Shown: positions 50,101 to 59,041, counted from the stretch's first letter. The stretch is DNA of 64,000 nucleotides from Denitrobacterium detoxificans (GCF_015062615.1 NZ_SUUH01000002.1:248001-312000); one strand, 5' to 3'. The notes: a model not told the origin generated them from the letters alone. Made by a program: numbers and translations.

Positions 50101-51520
50101 CGTGGAAATCGGAACCGCCAGTTTCGTCGCCACAGGCATGGGCTCGTACACGGGTACGCTTTCGGGGACATTCCAAATCATCCCAGGCACGCTCTATGAC
50201 CTATCGTATGACTACGACGACGAAACGCTTGAGGCCACCGTCACGGGTGTCCTCGTGTATTCCCAACGATATGACATCACTGTGGAAATCCCAGGCACCG
50301 TCGAACATGACGGCAAGACGTACGTTGTGACTGCCATCGGGGACAACGCATTTTCCACTCAGCGAACCAGATTAACCAGTGACTATGATTCCATAACTCC
50401 CGAGATGTATTCGTTGATAAAAATCGCAAGCGTGTCGGTGCCAGCAAGTGTAAAGACCATCGGGGACTATGCGTTTTATATTGAACGGGGAAGCTTTTTA
50501 AACCAGGATGGAACGGTAAAGCTTTCGTTCGAATCCAACCTCCAAAGCGTGACTTTTGCAGAGGGATCTCAGCTTACGAGTATTGGTAGTTACGCATTCT
50601 CTGGATGCCTTCATCTCGCCACATTTACCTTTCCGCCATATGTCGATACCTTGGGACGAACTGCGTTTGGAACGTGCAGTAGTCTGAAATCATTGGTCTT
50701 TGAAACGAAGAGCGATACTCTGCCCTCGAATATCTATGAGGGAGTTGGCAAGGGCGCATTTAATCTATGCGAAAACGTTGTAGTGACGTGTTCTCCGAAT
50801 GCCAAGGCCGTTATCAATCTTGTGGCGGGGAATAGCGATAAAAAAACTCGCACCAACGGTGGTAGGTACTTCACCCTGGCTCCTTTCTCCATCGAGAGCG
50901 CCAATATCGTCTTCGATGATTCGTCGCAGGTATACACGGGCGAGGCATTGGAGCCCGAGGTAACGGTCGACGTCGACGGCGTACCGCTCGCGCTTGGCCA
51001 GGATTACACCCTCGATTATGTTGACAACGTCGAAATTGGCACCGCCAAAGTGGTGATCACCGGCATGGGTGACTACGAGGGAACGGCCCAGGCGGAGTTC
51101 CAGATTATGGCAGCCGAAACGCCGATGTACCGTTTGTACAACCCTAATGGCGGCGAGCACTTCTACACGGCGGTTGTTTCAGAGCGCGACAATCTGCAGT
51201 CGCTCGGCTGGAATTACGAGGGCGTGGGCTGGATGGCCCCCTCCACAAGCAACACGCCGGTCTACCGCCTGTACAACCCGAACGGAGGAGACCACCATTA
51301 CACCATGAGCGTGGAGGAGCGCGACTGGCTCGTTGGGCTTGGCTGGCGATACGAGGGTATCGGCTGGTACTCAGACGACGCGAAGGCCACGCCCCTCTAC
51401 CGCGAGTACAACCCGAACGCTCTGACGGGTTCCCACAACTACACCACGAGCAAAGACGAAAACGACAACCTTGTGCGCCTTGGCTGGAATGCCGAGGGCA
51501 TTGCCTGGTACGGGCTGTAG
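47141..51520 (+). CDS. Giant secreted protein: GLUG-type repeats, BspA-like leucine-rich repeats, DUF5648 C-terminus
   Basis: A 1459-residue exported protein. ATG 47141 follows GGAAGGAAGG; the Sec signal peptide (KRGVIAAFVAVFAVACLAV) is probably cleaved near residue 30 (LAHA). The first half carries GLUG-like repeats (GGIVGYSQGSVSNCVNG). The middle holds Ig-like/MBG-type repeats (AKYTGSASVPTVSVTLAG, DNVEIGTASFVATGMGSY, DNVEIGTAKVVITGMGDY). BspA-type leucine-rich repeats follow (SVPASVKTIGDYAF, LTSIGSYAFSGC). Three DUF5648 repeats (RLYNPNGGEHFYT) end the protein. No sorting signal is seen. Adhesion or carbohydrate binding is inferred. It shares only the DUF5648 type with the giants at 12501 and 17505. 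Confidence 0.88.
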   Translation: MSKLKRGVIAAFVAVFAVACLAVGPVLAHALSTDPTYDWYTPGQDSYTLSSVGDVRGFANLVNGTADVNGDGTPDEAITFEGATVTVVVPLVGDYGFGGISWTPIGSVEHPFLGSFDGGSNVFDGFRICAGTEDEDAIDRASYLGFFGYVGGSVSNVAIGSNASLVAVNHTAPIDHVGMVAGYVGGSMVNCSNAASVAVSDDCVQTAEAPQTASYIGGLAGVCVGSVSGCANSGALSVSSATAPETDVECSRIVQCVGGVVGFCGDETRMGSSNAPIEGDASKHGSVSGCVNTAQITIDTPSESGVDRFGSTAYARSEAVGGIVGYSQGSVSNCVNGSKTVASEISNVGYLRAEHGTAVGGIVGSLRNVMSGESATANVTQDDGNESDPIELSNCVNYGDLYGLNCVGGIAGATGTYTTVSGCMDMYKTYVSGDTAIEARTYVIATRWNKPGPAGIVGSSHGDICYCANFATVMSATWNDEAERTVNVGSGYYASGIAGFLTYYHEYDYSIGDQVKCSPVPECYACYNAGTIIANSNMRQRGIVGDNEGYTHDCVLLSGVVENDDMIYGDDAVESEVSGSVSSNKVMSADDLRASGAIAALNACTVTSGWDTYWVSSNGDEGDLGANLGYPMLSWNSPWSNANDISAGVAVTTANAKYTGSASVPTVSVTLAGEELTQNVDYYVEPQQDAIEIGEGYMATVHGIGQYEGTISNVAYGIEAGSIADCTVVIEPTTYNFEAQPLSASSIKVTCGGSAIDPSEYRVTSIRDYMGNEVPEPVNARTYTVTLAPVEGSVHFVADETTTADYTIKKLSLVSDCEFDNATISFAGQTYPWVSSSEGNEAQSPSTTLPYAGGASIHPTFEGLTCTVNGVTHELREGYEYYLKYGSWTDGYDTYNTGVAGGTTIGCVTVQSTWYADESGVSVQNFSNYVNMFFNITDSGQLLDLSYATYEAADQIYDGTAYTPATLYYNGVALVEGRDYEIAYSDNVEIGTASFVATGMGSYTGTLSGTFQIIPGTLYDLSYDYDDETLEATVTGVLVYSQRYDITVEIPGTVEHDGKTYVVTAIGDNAFSTQRTRLTSDYDSITPEMYSLIKIASVSVPASVKTIGDYAFYIERGSFLNQDGTVKLSFESNLQSVTFAEGSQLTSIGSYAFSGCLHLATFTFPPYVDTLGRTAFGTCSSLKSLVFETKSDTLPSNIYEGVGKGAFNLCENVVVTCSPNAKAVINLVAGNSDKKTRTNGGRYFTLAPFSIESANIVFDDSSQVYTGEALEPEVTVDVDGVPLALGQDYTLDYVDNVEIGTAKVVITGMGDYEGTAQAEFQIMAAETPMYRLYNPNGGEHFYTAVVSERDNLQSLGWNYEGVGWMAPSTSNTPVYRLYNPNGGDHHYTMSVEERDWLVGLGWRYEGIGWYSDDAKATPLYREYNPNALTGSHNYTTSKDENDNLVRLGWNAEGIAWYGL

Positions 51521-51528
51521 GGCTAGCT

Positions 51529-51557
51529 CGGCATCGTGGCCATTGGCCACGATGCCG
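51529..51557 (+). terminator. Hairpin after the secreted protein 47141
   Basis: A near-continuous 14-bp palindrome (CGGCATCGTGGCCA / TGGCCACGATGCCG) nine bases after the stop, then CTTCCACTCTATTTC. Probable terminator; the loop is very short. Confidence 0.65.
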
Positions 51558-51628
51558 GCTTCCACTCTATTTCATCTGGTAAGTACCTGCGGCAAAGGGC
51601 CGCGGGTGATAATCCGAAAGGAGAGGAT

Positions 51629-52336
51629 ATGGGCAAATTCGCAAAGACAATGAGGTTCGACGCGGTATTCACAAGGAAGGTGATGGGGCTGCTCGCGTTG
51701 GTTTCGCTAGCTGCATGCGTGGCATGCTTTGCCACGGCGCAGCCTGCGCAAGCGTACGCTGATGACAACGCGCTCATCGCGGTATACGAGCAGACGGGCG
51801 ATGAAGAGCCTGAGCTTATTGCGGAGTTTACGAAGGCGGAGTTTGAAAGCCTCCAAAGCACTGGTGATGCGGTTTCGGGGTTGTACATCAAGGGTGGTAC
51901 ATGGTACGTAGCCACAGCCGCAACGTATGTAAAGCTCGATCAGTTTCTGAACGTGGCGGGGGTGTCCTGGGGTGCCGGCGATACGGTGAAGTGGGGTGGC
52001 GACCCTGCACAGAACAAGGCCCCCAACTACCTGACCTACGAGGAAAATAGCCAGTTGAAGTTCTACCCGTTTGGCACGTCAACGGGTATTTGCACTGGCG
52101 TTGCTCGGTTTGCTCCCATGGTTCTCTCCATTACGAATTCCACCTCGGCTCTTACGGATGGTTCAAGTGCTTATTCTATTGAAGCAGCCAATGTGCTGAA
52201 CGCCAACAGCAGTAACGAGGTTTGCACGGTCATGGGATCGCTTTCTAGCGAGCTGCAGGCAGGCACAGGCGATACTGTTGCGGGCAAGCGTATCTGGAAG
52301 AACACCGACGAGATTACGATTATCCACGCTGCGTAG
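51629..52336 (+). CDS. Small secreted protein, function unknown
   Basis: A 235-residue exported protein. ATG 51629 (MGKFAKTMRF) follows AAAGGAGAGG; an earlier in-frame start overlaps the preceding hairpin and is rejected. The signal peptide (VMGLLALVSLAACVACFATA) ends near AQAYA. The mature part has Trp/Tyr-rich strands (YIKGGTWYVATAATYVKLDQ, VSWGAGDTVKWGGDP) and a Thr/Ser/Asn-rich end. No known domain recognised. Probably expressed with or after the giant protein at 47141. Confidence 0.75.
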   Translation: MGKFAKTMRFDAVFTRKVMGLLALVSLAACVACFATAQPAQAYADDNALIAVYEQTGDEEPELIAEFTKAEFESLQSTGDAVSGLYIKGGTWYVATAATYVKLDQFLNVAGVSWGAGDTVKWGGDPAQNKAPNYLTYEENSQLKFYPFGTSTGICTGVARFAPMVLSITNSTSALTDGSSAYSIEAANVLNANSSNEVCTVMGSLSSELQAGTGDTVAGKRIWKNTDEITIIHAA

Positions 52337-52364
52337 TTTTGCTCGCGTCGCTTAGATACAGATA

Positions 52365-52393
52365 GGGGGTCGCGCCCATCGGACGCGACCCCC
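52365..52393. terminator. Bidirectional terminator between convergent genes
   Basis: A perfect 10-bp stem (GGGGGTCGCG / CGCGACCCCC) with a 9-nt loop between genes 51629 (plus) and 52417 (minus); flanked by TTGCTGCCCTTTT on one side. Confidence 0.7.
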
Positions 52394-52416
52394 CTTGCTG
52401 CCCTTTTGCTTCGCTT

Positions 52417-52944
52417 TTACTCGTACCCCAGGTAAGCCAAGTACTGCTGCGCGTTTTGCGGCACCGAGAGGGTGGTGTTCTGGCCGTGCAGCGAAACGGT
52501 GAGGTACGACTTGTCGAGATACGTGATGAGTTCCGCAGTCGTGCCATCGCATTCGATTTGGTACGTGGCGTTTACCGTGGCCGTTCCTGGCAGGTCCACG
52601 GCCGTCCAGCTGGGTACGTCAAGCGCCGTAACACTTGCCTCCACGGACGATTCCGACATGCCCGTCTGCTCTGCAATGGATGCTGCATTGTCGAAGAACG
52701 CCTGCTGAACGCTGGTCTTCACGCCCGTGGTGTCGAAGACGGTCTTCGGTGCGCGCGTTGCAAATGGTGCTTCGTTGGCAGTTCGTACCGTTTGAATGAG
52801 TTGTGACGGCGACGCCACGCTCTTGGATGCCGTAGGTTGTTCGTTCGGAAAGAGCGACAGATACCCCGATACGGCGATGGCCACAATGACGGCTACGCAG
52901 CCGCCCATAAATAGAAAGCGTCTTACATACATCTTTAGCCCCAT
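52417..52944 (-). CDS. Membrane-anchored extracytoplasmic protein, unknown
   Basis: A 175-residue protein with one N-terminal membrane segment (FLFMGGCVAVIVAIAVSGYL) and an exported domain. ATG 52944 follows AGAGAAAG. No catalytic or binding motif is recognised. It is divergent from topA, with a 213-base intergenic region that should hold both promoters. A small periplasmic or surface-side accessory protein is the most that can be said. Confidence 0.7.
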   Translation of the reverse strand: MGLKMYVRRFLFMGGCVAVIVAIAVSGYLSLFPNEQPTASKSVASPSQLIQTVRTANEAPFATRAPKTVFDTTGVKTSVQQAFFDNAASIAEQTGMSESSVEASVTALDVPSWTAVDLPGTATVNATYQIECDGTTAELITYLDKSYLTVSLHGQNTTLSVPQNAQQYLAYLGYE

Positions 52945-53157
52945 GCTTTCTCTTTTCCCCTGCGCATACTATAGGTCTAGGCAAGGGGTTTGGGGATGTC
53001 TACTCAGAAGATGCGTGTGACATTCAGCATGAGCGGACAAAGAAAATACGAAATCGACAACTCCGCCTGCTTTCGGTATGATTACGCACTGTTTAGCCGG
53101 GCCGCCCGATGCGGCGCGGTATCCCCACGCACGTTAAATCAAAGAGAGGGGCTTCGT

Positions 53158-55674
53158 GTGAAACTGGTTGTAACAGAGAAGAATGACGCAGCCGAGAAAA
53201 TCTCGCAGCTGCTTGGCGCGGGTAGTCCGAAGCGTGACAAGGTATACAACACCCCCGTGTATCGATTCACCGTCGAAGGGGAAGAATGGGTCACCATTGG
53301 TCTGCGTGGTCATATTCTGGAACCCGACTTTGCTCCCCAGCTTGTATATAAGAAACGCGGCGGTTGGCGCGGCGTCGACGCCAATGGCGAGGTACTCGAG
53401 GCAAATGTGCCCGATAGCCTTCCCAAGCCGCCCTTCAAGAAGCGCAAGCCGTTCACGGAAGACGGCGTCTTGCTCTCCACGTGGAAGATGGATGCGCTGC
53501 CGTATCTGGTGTACGCGCCCATCGAAAAGCTTCCCAAGGAAAAGGACATCATCCGTTCGCTGAAGAACCTGGCCAAGAAGGCCGACAGCATCGTTATCGC
53601 AACGGACTTCGATCGCGAGGGCGAACTCATCGGATCCGATGCGCTGTCTCAGATTCGCCTGGAGAACCCCGATGCCCCCGTTTCGCGTGCGCGCTATTCC
53701 GCCTTCACCAAGGAAGAGATCACGCACGCGTTCCAGAACTTGGTGGAGCTCGACGATAACCTGGCTTCGGCTGGTGCATCGCGTCAGGACATCGACCTCA
53801 TCTGGGGTGCCGTCCTCACGCGCTACCTTACGCTCGTGAAGTTCGCTGGTTATGGCAACGTGCGCAGCTCCGGCCGCGTGCAGACGCCCACGCTCGCCCT
53901 CATCGTGGCGCGCGAACGCGAGCGCCTGGCCTTCGTTCCGGAAGACTTTTGGGTCATCCGCGGAAAGTTCGACGACGATGGCATCGAGTTCTTCGCCCCG
54001 CATTCCACGGCTCGCTTCAAGGTGGAAGCCGAAGCCCAGGCCGTGATGGAGCATGTCGAGGGCGCCATTACTGCCAAGGTCGTCGACGTAGCCAAGCGCA
54101 AGCGCAAGCAGAATCCGCCGGCTCCGTTCAACACCACGTCGCTCATGGCCGCCGCCGCTGCCGAGGGCATTCGCCCCGCGCGCACCATGCGCCTCGCCGA
54201 AAGCCTGTACATGGACGGCTTCATTAGCTACCCACGTGTCGATAATACGGTCTATCCCGATTCGCTCGACCTGGCCGATGTGGTGAACCGCCTGTCGGAA
54301 AACCCTGCCTATGCGCCGTACTGCAAGCAGCTGCTGGCTTCCGGCCCGCTGCATGCCACGCGCGGCAAACAGGAAGACACCGACCATCCGCCCATCTATC
54401 CCACTACGGCTGCCAGTCCCGACGTGCTGGGTCCCGCGGAGTTCAAGCTGTACAACCTCATCGCCCGCCGCTTCCTGGCCACGCTTTCCGATGCGGCCGA
54501 GATCGAGGGCACCAAGGTGAGCCTCGACGTGAACGGCGAGATCTTCGCCGCCAAGGGCGACGTCATGGTGCACAAGGGCTTCCGCGAGATCTACCCGTAT
54601 GGCATGAAGAAGGACGAGCAGCTTCCTGCGCTCGAAGCGGGGCAGGTCATTGGCTTTGGCGGTGCCGAGCTCACCAAGAAGCAGACGGAACCTCCCGCGC
54701 GCTACTCTCAGGGTCGCCTCATCCAGGAAATGGAGAAGCTGGGCCTGGGCACGAAGTCCACGCGCCATGCCATCATCGAGCGCCTGTACAACGTGAGCTA
54801 CATCGTGAACGACCCCATCGAGCCCTCCGCGCTTGGCATGGCCGTCGTCGACGCACTCGACCGCTTCGCGCCGCACATCACCACGGCCGATATGACGGCC
54901 GAGCTGGAAAGCGAGATGGACAACATCGCCAAGGGCGAGAACACGCGTGAGAGCGTGGTTGCGCACAGTCGTGCGCTTTTGGGCGAACAGCTTGCCGAGC
55001 TCATGCCTCATTCCGAAGAGGTGAAGGAGGCCCTGGCCGACGCCGTGGCCGCCGACGCCTACGTGGGCAAGTGCCCGAAGTGCGGCAAGGATTTGCAGCT
55101 GCGCGCCAGCCAGAAGACGCGTTCCATGTTCATTGGTTGTGCGGGCTGGCCTGAATGCGATGTCACGTATCCGCTGCCCAAGGGCAAGGTGGAATCCACC
55201 GATCAGCTGTGCGAGACGTGCGGCATGCCCATGATCAAGGTGACGCCGTTCCGCAGCAAGCCGCATATGCAGTGCATCGACCCGGAATGCGAGACGAACC
55301 GCGAGCCCGACGTGGAAGTGGGCCTCTGCCCCAAGTGCAAGGAACTGGGCAAGACGAGCAAGCTCATCGCGCGCAAGAACCCGCGCACGTTGAAGCGTTC
55401 CATTACCTGCGAGAACTTCGACGAATGCCAGACGCGCTATCCGCTTCCGCAGTACGGCGAGCTTACCGCCACCGAAGAGGTGTGCGAGCACTGCGGCGCG
55501 CCCATGGTCATCGTGACTACCAACCGCGGTCCGTGGAAGCTGTGCCCCAACTTCGAGTGCCCTGGTAGGGAAATCGCCGCGAAGGAGAAGGAGGAGCGCA
55601 AGGCCGCCCGCGCCGCGAAGAAGGCCGCGGCCAAGAAGGCGCCCGCGAAGAAGTCTTCCAAGGCGAAGAAGTAG
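53158..55674 (+). CDS. topA: DNA topoisomerase I (type IA)
   Basis: An 838-residue enzyme that relaxes negative supercoils. GTG 53158 lies eight bases after GAGAGG; an upstream longer frame gives unrelated sequence. It has the N-terminal Toprim domain (KLVVTEKNDAAEKISQLLG, ATDFDREGELIG), then the catalytic Tyr358 in GFISYPRVDNTVYP, and a C-terminal set of four CX2C zinc-finger modules (CPKCGKDLQL, CETCGMPMIK, CPKCKELGKT, CEHCGAPMVI). A Lys/Ala tail (AAKKAAAKKAPAKKSS) follows, of the type known to aid processivity in actinobacterial TopA. Confidence 0.96.
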   Translation: MKLVVTEKNDAAEKISQLLGAGSPKRDKVYNTPVYRFTVEGEEWVTIGLRGHILEPDFAPQLVYKKRGGWRGVDANGEVLEANVPDSLPKPPFKKRKPFTEDGVLLSTWKMDALPYLVYAPIEKLPKEKDIIRSLKNLAKKADSIVIATDFDREGELIGSDALSQIRLENPDAPVSRARYSAFTKEEITHAFQNLVELDDNLASAGASRQDIDLIWGAVLTRYLTLVKFAGYGNVRSSGRVQTPTLALIVARERERLAFVPEDFWVIRGKFDDDGIEFFAPHSTARFKVEAEAQAVMEHVEGAITAKVVDVAKRKRKQNPPAPFNTTSLMAAAAAEGIRPARTMRLAESLYMDGFISYPRVDNTVYPDSLDLADVVNRLSENPAYAPYCKQLLASGPLHATRGKQEDTDHPPIYPTTAASPDVLGPAEFKLYNLIARRFLATLSDAAEIEGTKVSLDVNGEIFAAKGDVMVHKGFREIYPYGMKKDEQLPALEAGQVIGFGGAELTKKQTEPPARYSQGRLIQEMEKLGLGTKSTRHAIIERLYNVSYIVNDPIEPSALGMAVVDALDRFAPHITTADMTAELESEMDNIAKGENTRESVVAHSRALLGEQLAELMPHSEEVKEALADAVAADAYVGKCPKCGKDLQLRASQKTRSMFIGCAGWPECDVTYPLPKGKVESTDQLCETCGMPMIKVTPFRSKPHMQCIDPECETNREPDVEVGLCPKCKELGKTSKLIARKNPRTLKRSITCENFDECQTRYPLPQYGELTATEEVCEHCGAPMVIVTTNRGPWKLCPNFECPGREIAAKEKEERKAARAAKKAAAKKAPAKKSSKAKK

Positions 55675-55750
55675 CCTAGCGCGAAACGCGTTTGCGCGGG
55701 TGGCGCGCTTGCGTGCGCATCTGCGATAAACGGAGATTGAACGATGTTAC

Positions 55751-55789
55751 CGCCGCGTTGCGAACGTGCAGCGCGGCGGCTTCTATAAT
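55751..55789 (+). promoter_or_regulatory. topA terminator hairpin overlapping tmk promoter
   Basis: CCGCCGCG (55751-55758) pairs with CGCGGCGG (55773-55780); a TATAAT (55784-55789) immediately follows and sits 60 bases before tmk. The element both closes topA and carries the likely -10 of the tmk operon. Confidence 0.5.
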
Positions 55790-55849
55790 CGTTGCAAGAA
55801 ACCAGGCGGGTTGTGCCCGCTTTTCGAATTGGGGAAGGACCTCACGCCT

Positions 55850-56560
55850 ATGGAGGGCACGTTCATAACGTTCGAAGGCGGCGATGGCGCGGGCAAGAGC
55901 ACGCACATCGCGTTTCTGGCCGATGCCCTGCGTTCCCAGGGGCGGGAAGTGCTGTGCCTGCGCGAGCCGGGTGGCACGCTCATTGGCGAAGCGCTGCGCG
56001 GCATCGTGCTCGATCCCAGCCATGGCGCCATGACGCCGGAAGCCGAACTGTTCATCTATGAGGCTGCTCGCGCGCAAATTGTTTCCGAGGTCATCAAGCC
56101 CGCGCTCGAAGCGGGCAAGGTCGTCTTGTGCGACCGCTTCTACGATTCCACGGTGGCCTACCAGGCTTATGGCCGGGGGCTTTCCTTGGATTTCGTGCGT
56201 TCCGCAAATGCGTTCGCTTGTCAGGGCATTCGTCCGCATCGCACGGTGCTGCTGAAGGCCGCCTCTTCCGCCGATTCCCTGCATCGCGCCACGCGCGCCC
56301 AGGGGGCCGACCGCATGGAACAGGCGGGCCTCGATTTCCACGAGCGCGTAAACCAGGCGTTCGAGGGGCTGAACCAAGTCGATCCGCAGCGCGTGCGCGT
56401 TGTGGAGTCCTCGGGCCCGAAGTCGGAAACCGCGCGCTCCGTCTTTCGCGCCGTGGCCGATTGCCTGGGTTGGGATCCTGAAAACCTGCCGTTTAGCGAA
56501 GATTTCTTTCAGCAGGCCAACAAGAGGCGCAAGCGCGTCGAATCGGGTGCTCGCTCGTGA
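55850..56560 (+). CDS. tmk: Thymidylate kinase
   Basis: A 236-residue kinase that phosphorylates dTMP. ATG 55850 follows GGGGAAGG; an upstream in-frame start adds an unrelated leader and is rejected. P-loop is GGDGAGKST (about residues 10-18), followed by DRFYDSTVAYQ and the LID region TRAQGADRMEQ. Its last four bases overlap the holB start (GTGA). The tmk-holB-RicT order is widely conserved. The C-terminus has an extra basic tail (ANKRRKRVESGA). Confidence 0.95.
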   Translation: MEGTFITFEGGDGAGKSTHIAFLADALRSQGREVLCLREPGGTLIGEALRGIVLDPSHGAMTPEAELFIYEAARAQIVSEVIKPALEAGKVVLCDRFYDSTVAYQAYGRGLSLDFVRSANAFACQGIRPHRTVLLKAASSADSLHRATRAQGADRMEQAGLDFHERVNQAFEGLNQVDPQRVRVVESSGPKSETARSVFRAVADCLGWDPENLPFSEDFFQQANKRRKRVESGARS

Positions 56561-57702
56561 GTGATTCGTTCAATCGCATTCTTGGCCAGCCTCAGGTGCG
56601 TCGCTTTCTTCGCGCCGTCATCTCGTCGGGTCGCGTAGGCCAGACGTACTTGTTCACGGGTCCCGTGGGGTCCAACAAGACGCAGGCTGCATACGCTTTT
56701 GCCCAGGCCATCCTTTGCGAAGAGGGCGGCTGTGGTACGTGCGATACGTGCAAGCGCATCATGCGTCATCGCCATCCCGATGTGCGCTTCTACGAACCCG
56801 AAAGCGCATCGGGCGACTACCTGGTGGGACAGATTCGCGAAATCGTCAGCGACGTCACGCTTGCTCCCATCCAGGCCAAGGGCAAGGTCTACATCATTAA
56901 CCGCGCCGACCGCCTTTCCGTTCAGGCTGCCAACGCATTCCTAAAGACGCTCGAGGAACCGCCCGAGGATTGCACCATCATCCTCATGGGCCGCACGGTC
57001 GACGGCGTTCTGCCCACCATCGTCTCGCGTTGCCAGGTGGTGCCGTTCAGGTTCATTCCCCCTGCGGAAGCCGCTGGCATCGTGGTGCAGAACAGCGGGT
57101 GTTCGGAACAGCACGCGCTTGCCGCCATCCAAGCGTGCAATGGCTCCATCACGGGCGCCATCGAGTTCGTGAAGAGCTCCGACCGCTTCGCGTTTCGCGG
57201 GCGCGTCATCGACATTCTGCAGGCGCTGCCCCTGGCCGACGACCTCGATGTTTTGGAATACGCCGCCGAGCTGTTGGAAAAGACGAAGGCGCCGCTCGAC
57301 TTGGTGCGTGCCAAGCTGGAAGAGGAGCTCGCCGCATCCTCCGACTTCATGGCGGCTTCGGCGCTGCGCCAGATCGAGGCGCGCAACAAGCGCGCGCTGT
57401 CGTCGAAGAGCCGCGCCATGCTCTTCCAGACCACGTCCATCATCCGCTCCTGGCTTCGCGATGTGCTCATGGTGCGCAGCGGGGCTGGTCAGCTGGTTAT
57501 CAACGAAGATTATCGTGGCGGCATCGAAGAGGCCGCCGCACGTGCCGACACGGCCGCCATTTCGCGTGCGCTCGTGGCGGTCGATGAAGCCGATAAGGCT
57601 ATTCGATATAATGTTTCCCCTGAAACGTGTATCGATGTGCTTCTATTGCAGATAAGAGAGGAACTGTATGGTTCGCATTGCGCCCGTGGCGTTGCAATAT
57701 AA
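56557..57702 (+). CDS. holB: DNA polymerase III delta prime subunit
   Basis: A 381-residue clamp-loader subunit. GTG 56557 overlaps the tmk stop. P-loop FTGPVGSNKTQAAYA, zinc module CEEGGCGTCDTCKR, and the clamp-loader SRC-type motif (PTIVSRCQVVPF) are all present. Its end overlaps the downstream RicT-like gene by 35 bases. Confidence 0.93.
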   Translation: MSDSFNRILGQPQVRRFLRAVISSGRVGQTYLFTGPVGSNKTQAAYAFAQAILCEEGGCGTCDTCKRIMRHRHPDVRFYEPESASGDYLVGQIREIVSDVTLAPIQAKGKVYIINRADRLSVQAANAFLKTLEEPPEDCTIILMGRTVDGVLPTIVSRCQVVPFRFIPPAEAAGIVVQNSGCSEQHALAAIQACNGSITGAIEFVKSSDRFAFRGRVIDILQALPLADDLDVLEYAAELLEKTKAPLDLVRAKLEEELAASSDFMAASALRQIEARNKRALSSKSRAMLFQTTSIIRSWLRDVLMVRSGAGQLVINEDYRGGIEEAAARADTAAISRALVAVDEADKAIRYNVSPETCIDVLLLQIREELYGSHCARGVAI

Positions 57703-59041
57703 CCCTCGTACGCTCTGGTTCGACCCAGGTGACCTGGAAATTGCCGATGGCGACCAGGTTATCGTGAAGACTGAGCGCGGCACCGACTACGGCCGCGCGA
57801 AGGGCATCATCGAAGTCGACGAATCCGAGCTCTCGCGCTTGAAGAGCAAGCTTAAGCCCGTGGTGCGTGTTGCCACGGAAGAAGACCTGGAGAAGATCGA
57901 AGAGCTTCGCCAACTGGGCCGCGATGCCCTGCCCATCTTCCGCCAAATGGCGGCCGAATCGAACCCCGACATGCATCCCGTCATGGTGGAGTACCTGTTC
58001 GAGGGCGATCGCGCGGTGTTCTTCTTCGAAGCCGAAGAGCGCATCGACTTCCGCGACCTGGTGCGCAAGCTTGCCAGCGAGCTGCACGTGCGCGTCGACA
58101 TGCGCCAGATTGGCGTGCGCGACGAGGCGCGCCTGGTGGGTGGCCTGGGCCATTGTGGCCAGGAGCTCTGCTGCCGCCGCATGGGCTGCGAGTTCAAGCC
58201 CGTGTCCATCCGCATGGCCAAGGAACAGGATCTTTCCCTGAACCCGCAGAAGATCTCGGGCGTGTGCGGCCGCCTTATGTGCTGCCTGCGTTACGAGTTC
58301 GACGCGTACAAGGACTTCAAGAGCCGTGCGCCCAAGCAGAATGCCAAGATCTCCACGCCGCAAGGCTGCGCGAAGGTCACTTCGCTCAACGTGCCCAAGG
58401 AAGAGGTTACGGTGCGCCTGGAGGAAGGCGACGGCAAGCAGGTCACGTTCCCGCTTTCCGCTATGGACCCCGTTCCCGAAGATGCCGAATCCAAGCGTCC
58501 GAAGAGCATTGGCGAGGTGTTCGACGAATACGCGAATCCCGATCCGTTCGCCAGCTCCGTGGGCCTGGCCTCGTTCGATACCGCTGGCTTCACCACCGAA
58601 GACAAGCTCGCCAAGCCGGAGGCGCATCACAACCCGCAGCGCAAGAAGAAGCGCGAGGAAGAATCCTCGGAATCGGGTACGCGCAAGCGTCGCCGTCGTT
58701 CGCGCGGTCGTGGCAAGGGCTCGTCCTCCTCGCAGGAAAAGCAGTCGCGCAGCAGCGCTTCCGAAAAGCAGTCGCGTGGCGGCAATGGCGGTAAGCAGGA
58801 ATCGTCGCGCAAGAAGAATTCCTCGCAGGAAGGCAAGCAGGCGAAGTCGTCGTCGCGCAAGCCGCGCACGCGCAGCGGCAATAGCGGCTCGCAGGGCAAG
58901 CCGCGTCCTGGTCAGAAGTCAAGCGCGCTTTCCCAGTCGCGCGACGCGAAGGGCCAAGGCGGCCAGCAGAAACAGGGTGGCGGCACGCATCGTCGCAGCC
59001 GTCGCCGCAGCCATACGTCGGGAGGCGAATCCAATGAGTAA
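57668..59041 (+). CDS. PSP1-domain protein (RicT/YaaT-like) with basic disordered tail
   Basis: A 457-residue protein. ATG 57668 follows GAGAGGAA inside the holB end. The PSP1 domain covers about residues 1-270, with conserved Cys groups GHCGQELCCRRMGC and SGVCGRLMCCLR, which in RicT help bind Fe-S clusters and act in RNase Y-dependent mRNA processing. The C-terminal 150 residues are Ser/Lys/Arg/Gly-rich and disordered (RKRRRRSRGRGKG, THRRSRRRSHTSG), typical of RNA-binding tails. Its stop overlaps the pncB start by 8 bases. Confidence 0.9.
   Translation: MVRIAPVALQYNPRTLWFDPGDLEIADGDQVIVKTERGTDYGRAKGIIEVDESELSRLKSKLKPVVRVATEEDLEKIEELRQLGRDALPIFRQMAAESNPDMHPVMVEYLFEGDRAVFFFEAEERIDFRDLVRKLASELHVRVDMRQIGVRDEARLVGGLGHCGQELCCRRMGCEFKPVSIRMAKEQDLSLNPQKISGVCGRLMCCLRYEFDAYKDFKSRAPKQNAKISTPQGCAKVTSLNVPKEEVTVRLEEGDGKQVTFPLSAMDPVPEDAESKRPKSIGEVFDEYANPDPFASSVGLASFDTAGFTTEDKLAKPEAHHNPQRKKKREEESSESGTRKRRRRSRGRGKGSSSSQEKQSRSSASEKQSRGGNGGKQESSRKKNSSQEGKQAKSSSRKPRTRSGNSGSQGKPRPGQKSSALSQSRDAKGQGGQQKQGGGTHRRSRRRSHTSGGESNE

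Noticed and set aside
53134..55491. A 785-codon minus-strand frame opposite topA
   Set aside because: Antisense shadow of a gene with intact topoisomerase motifs.
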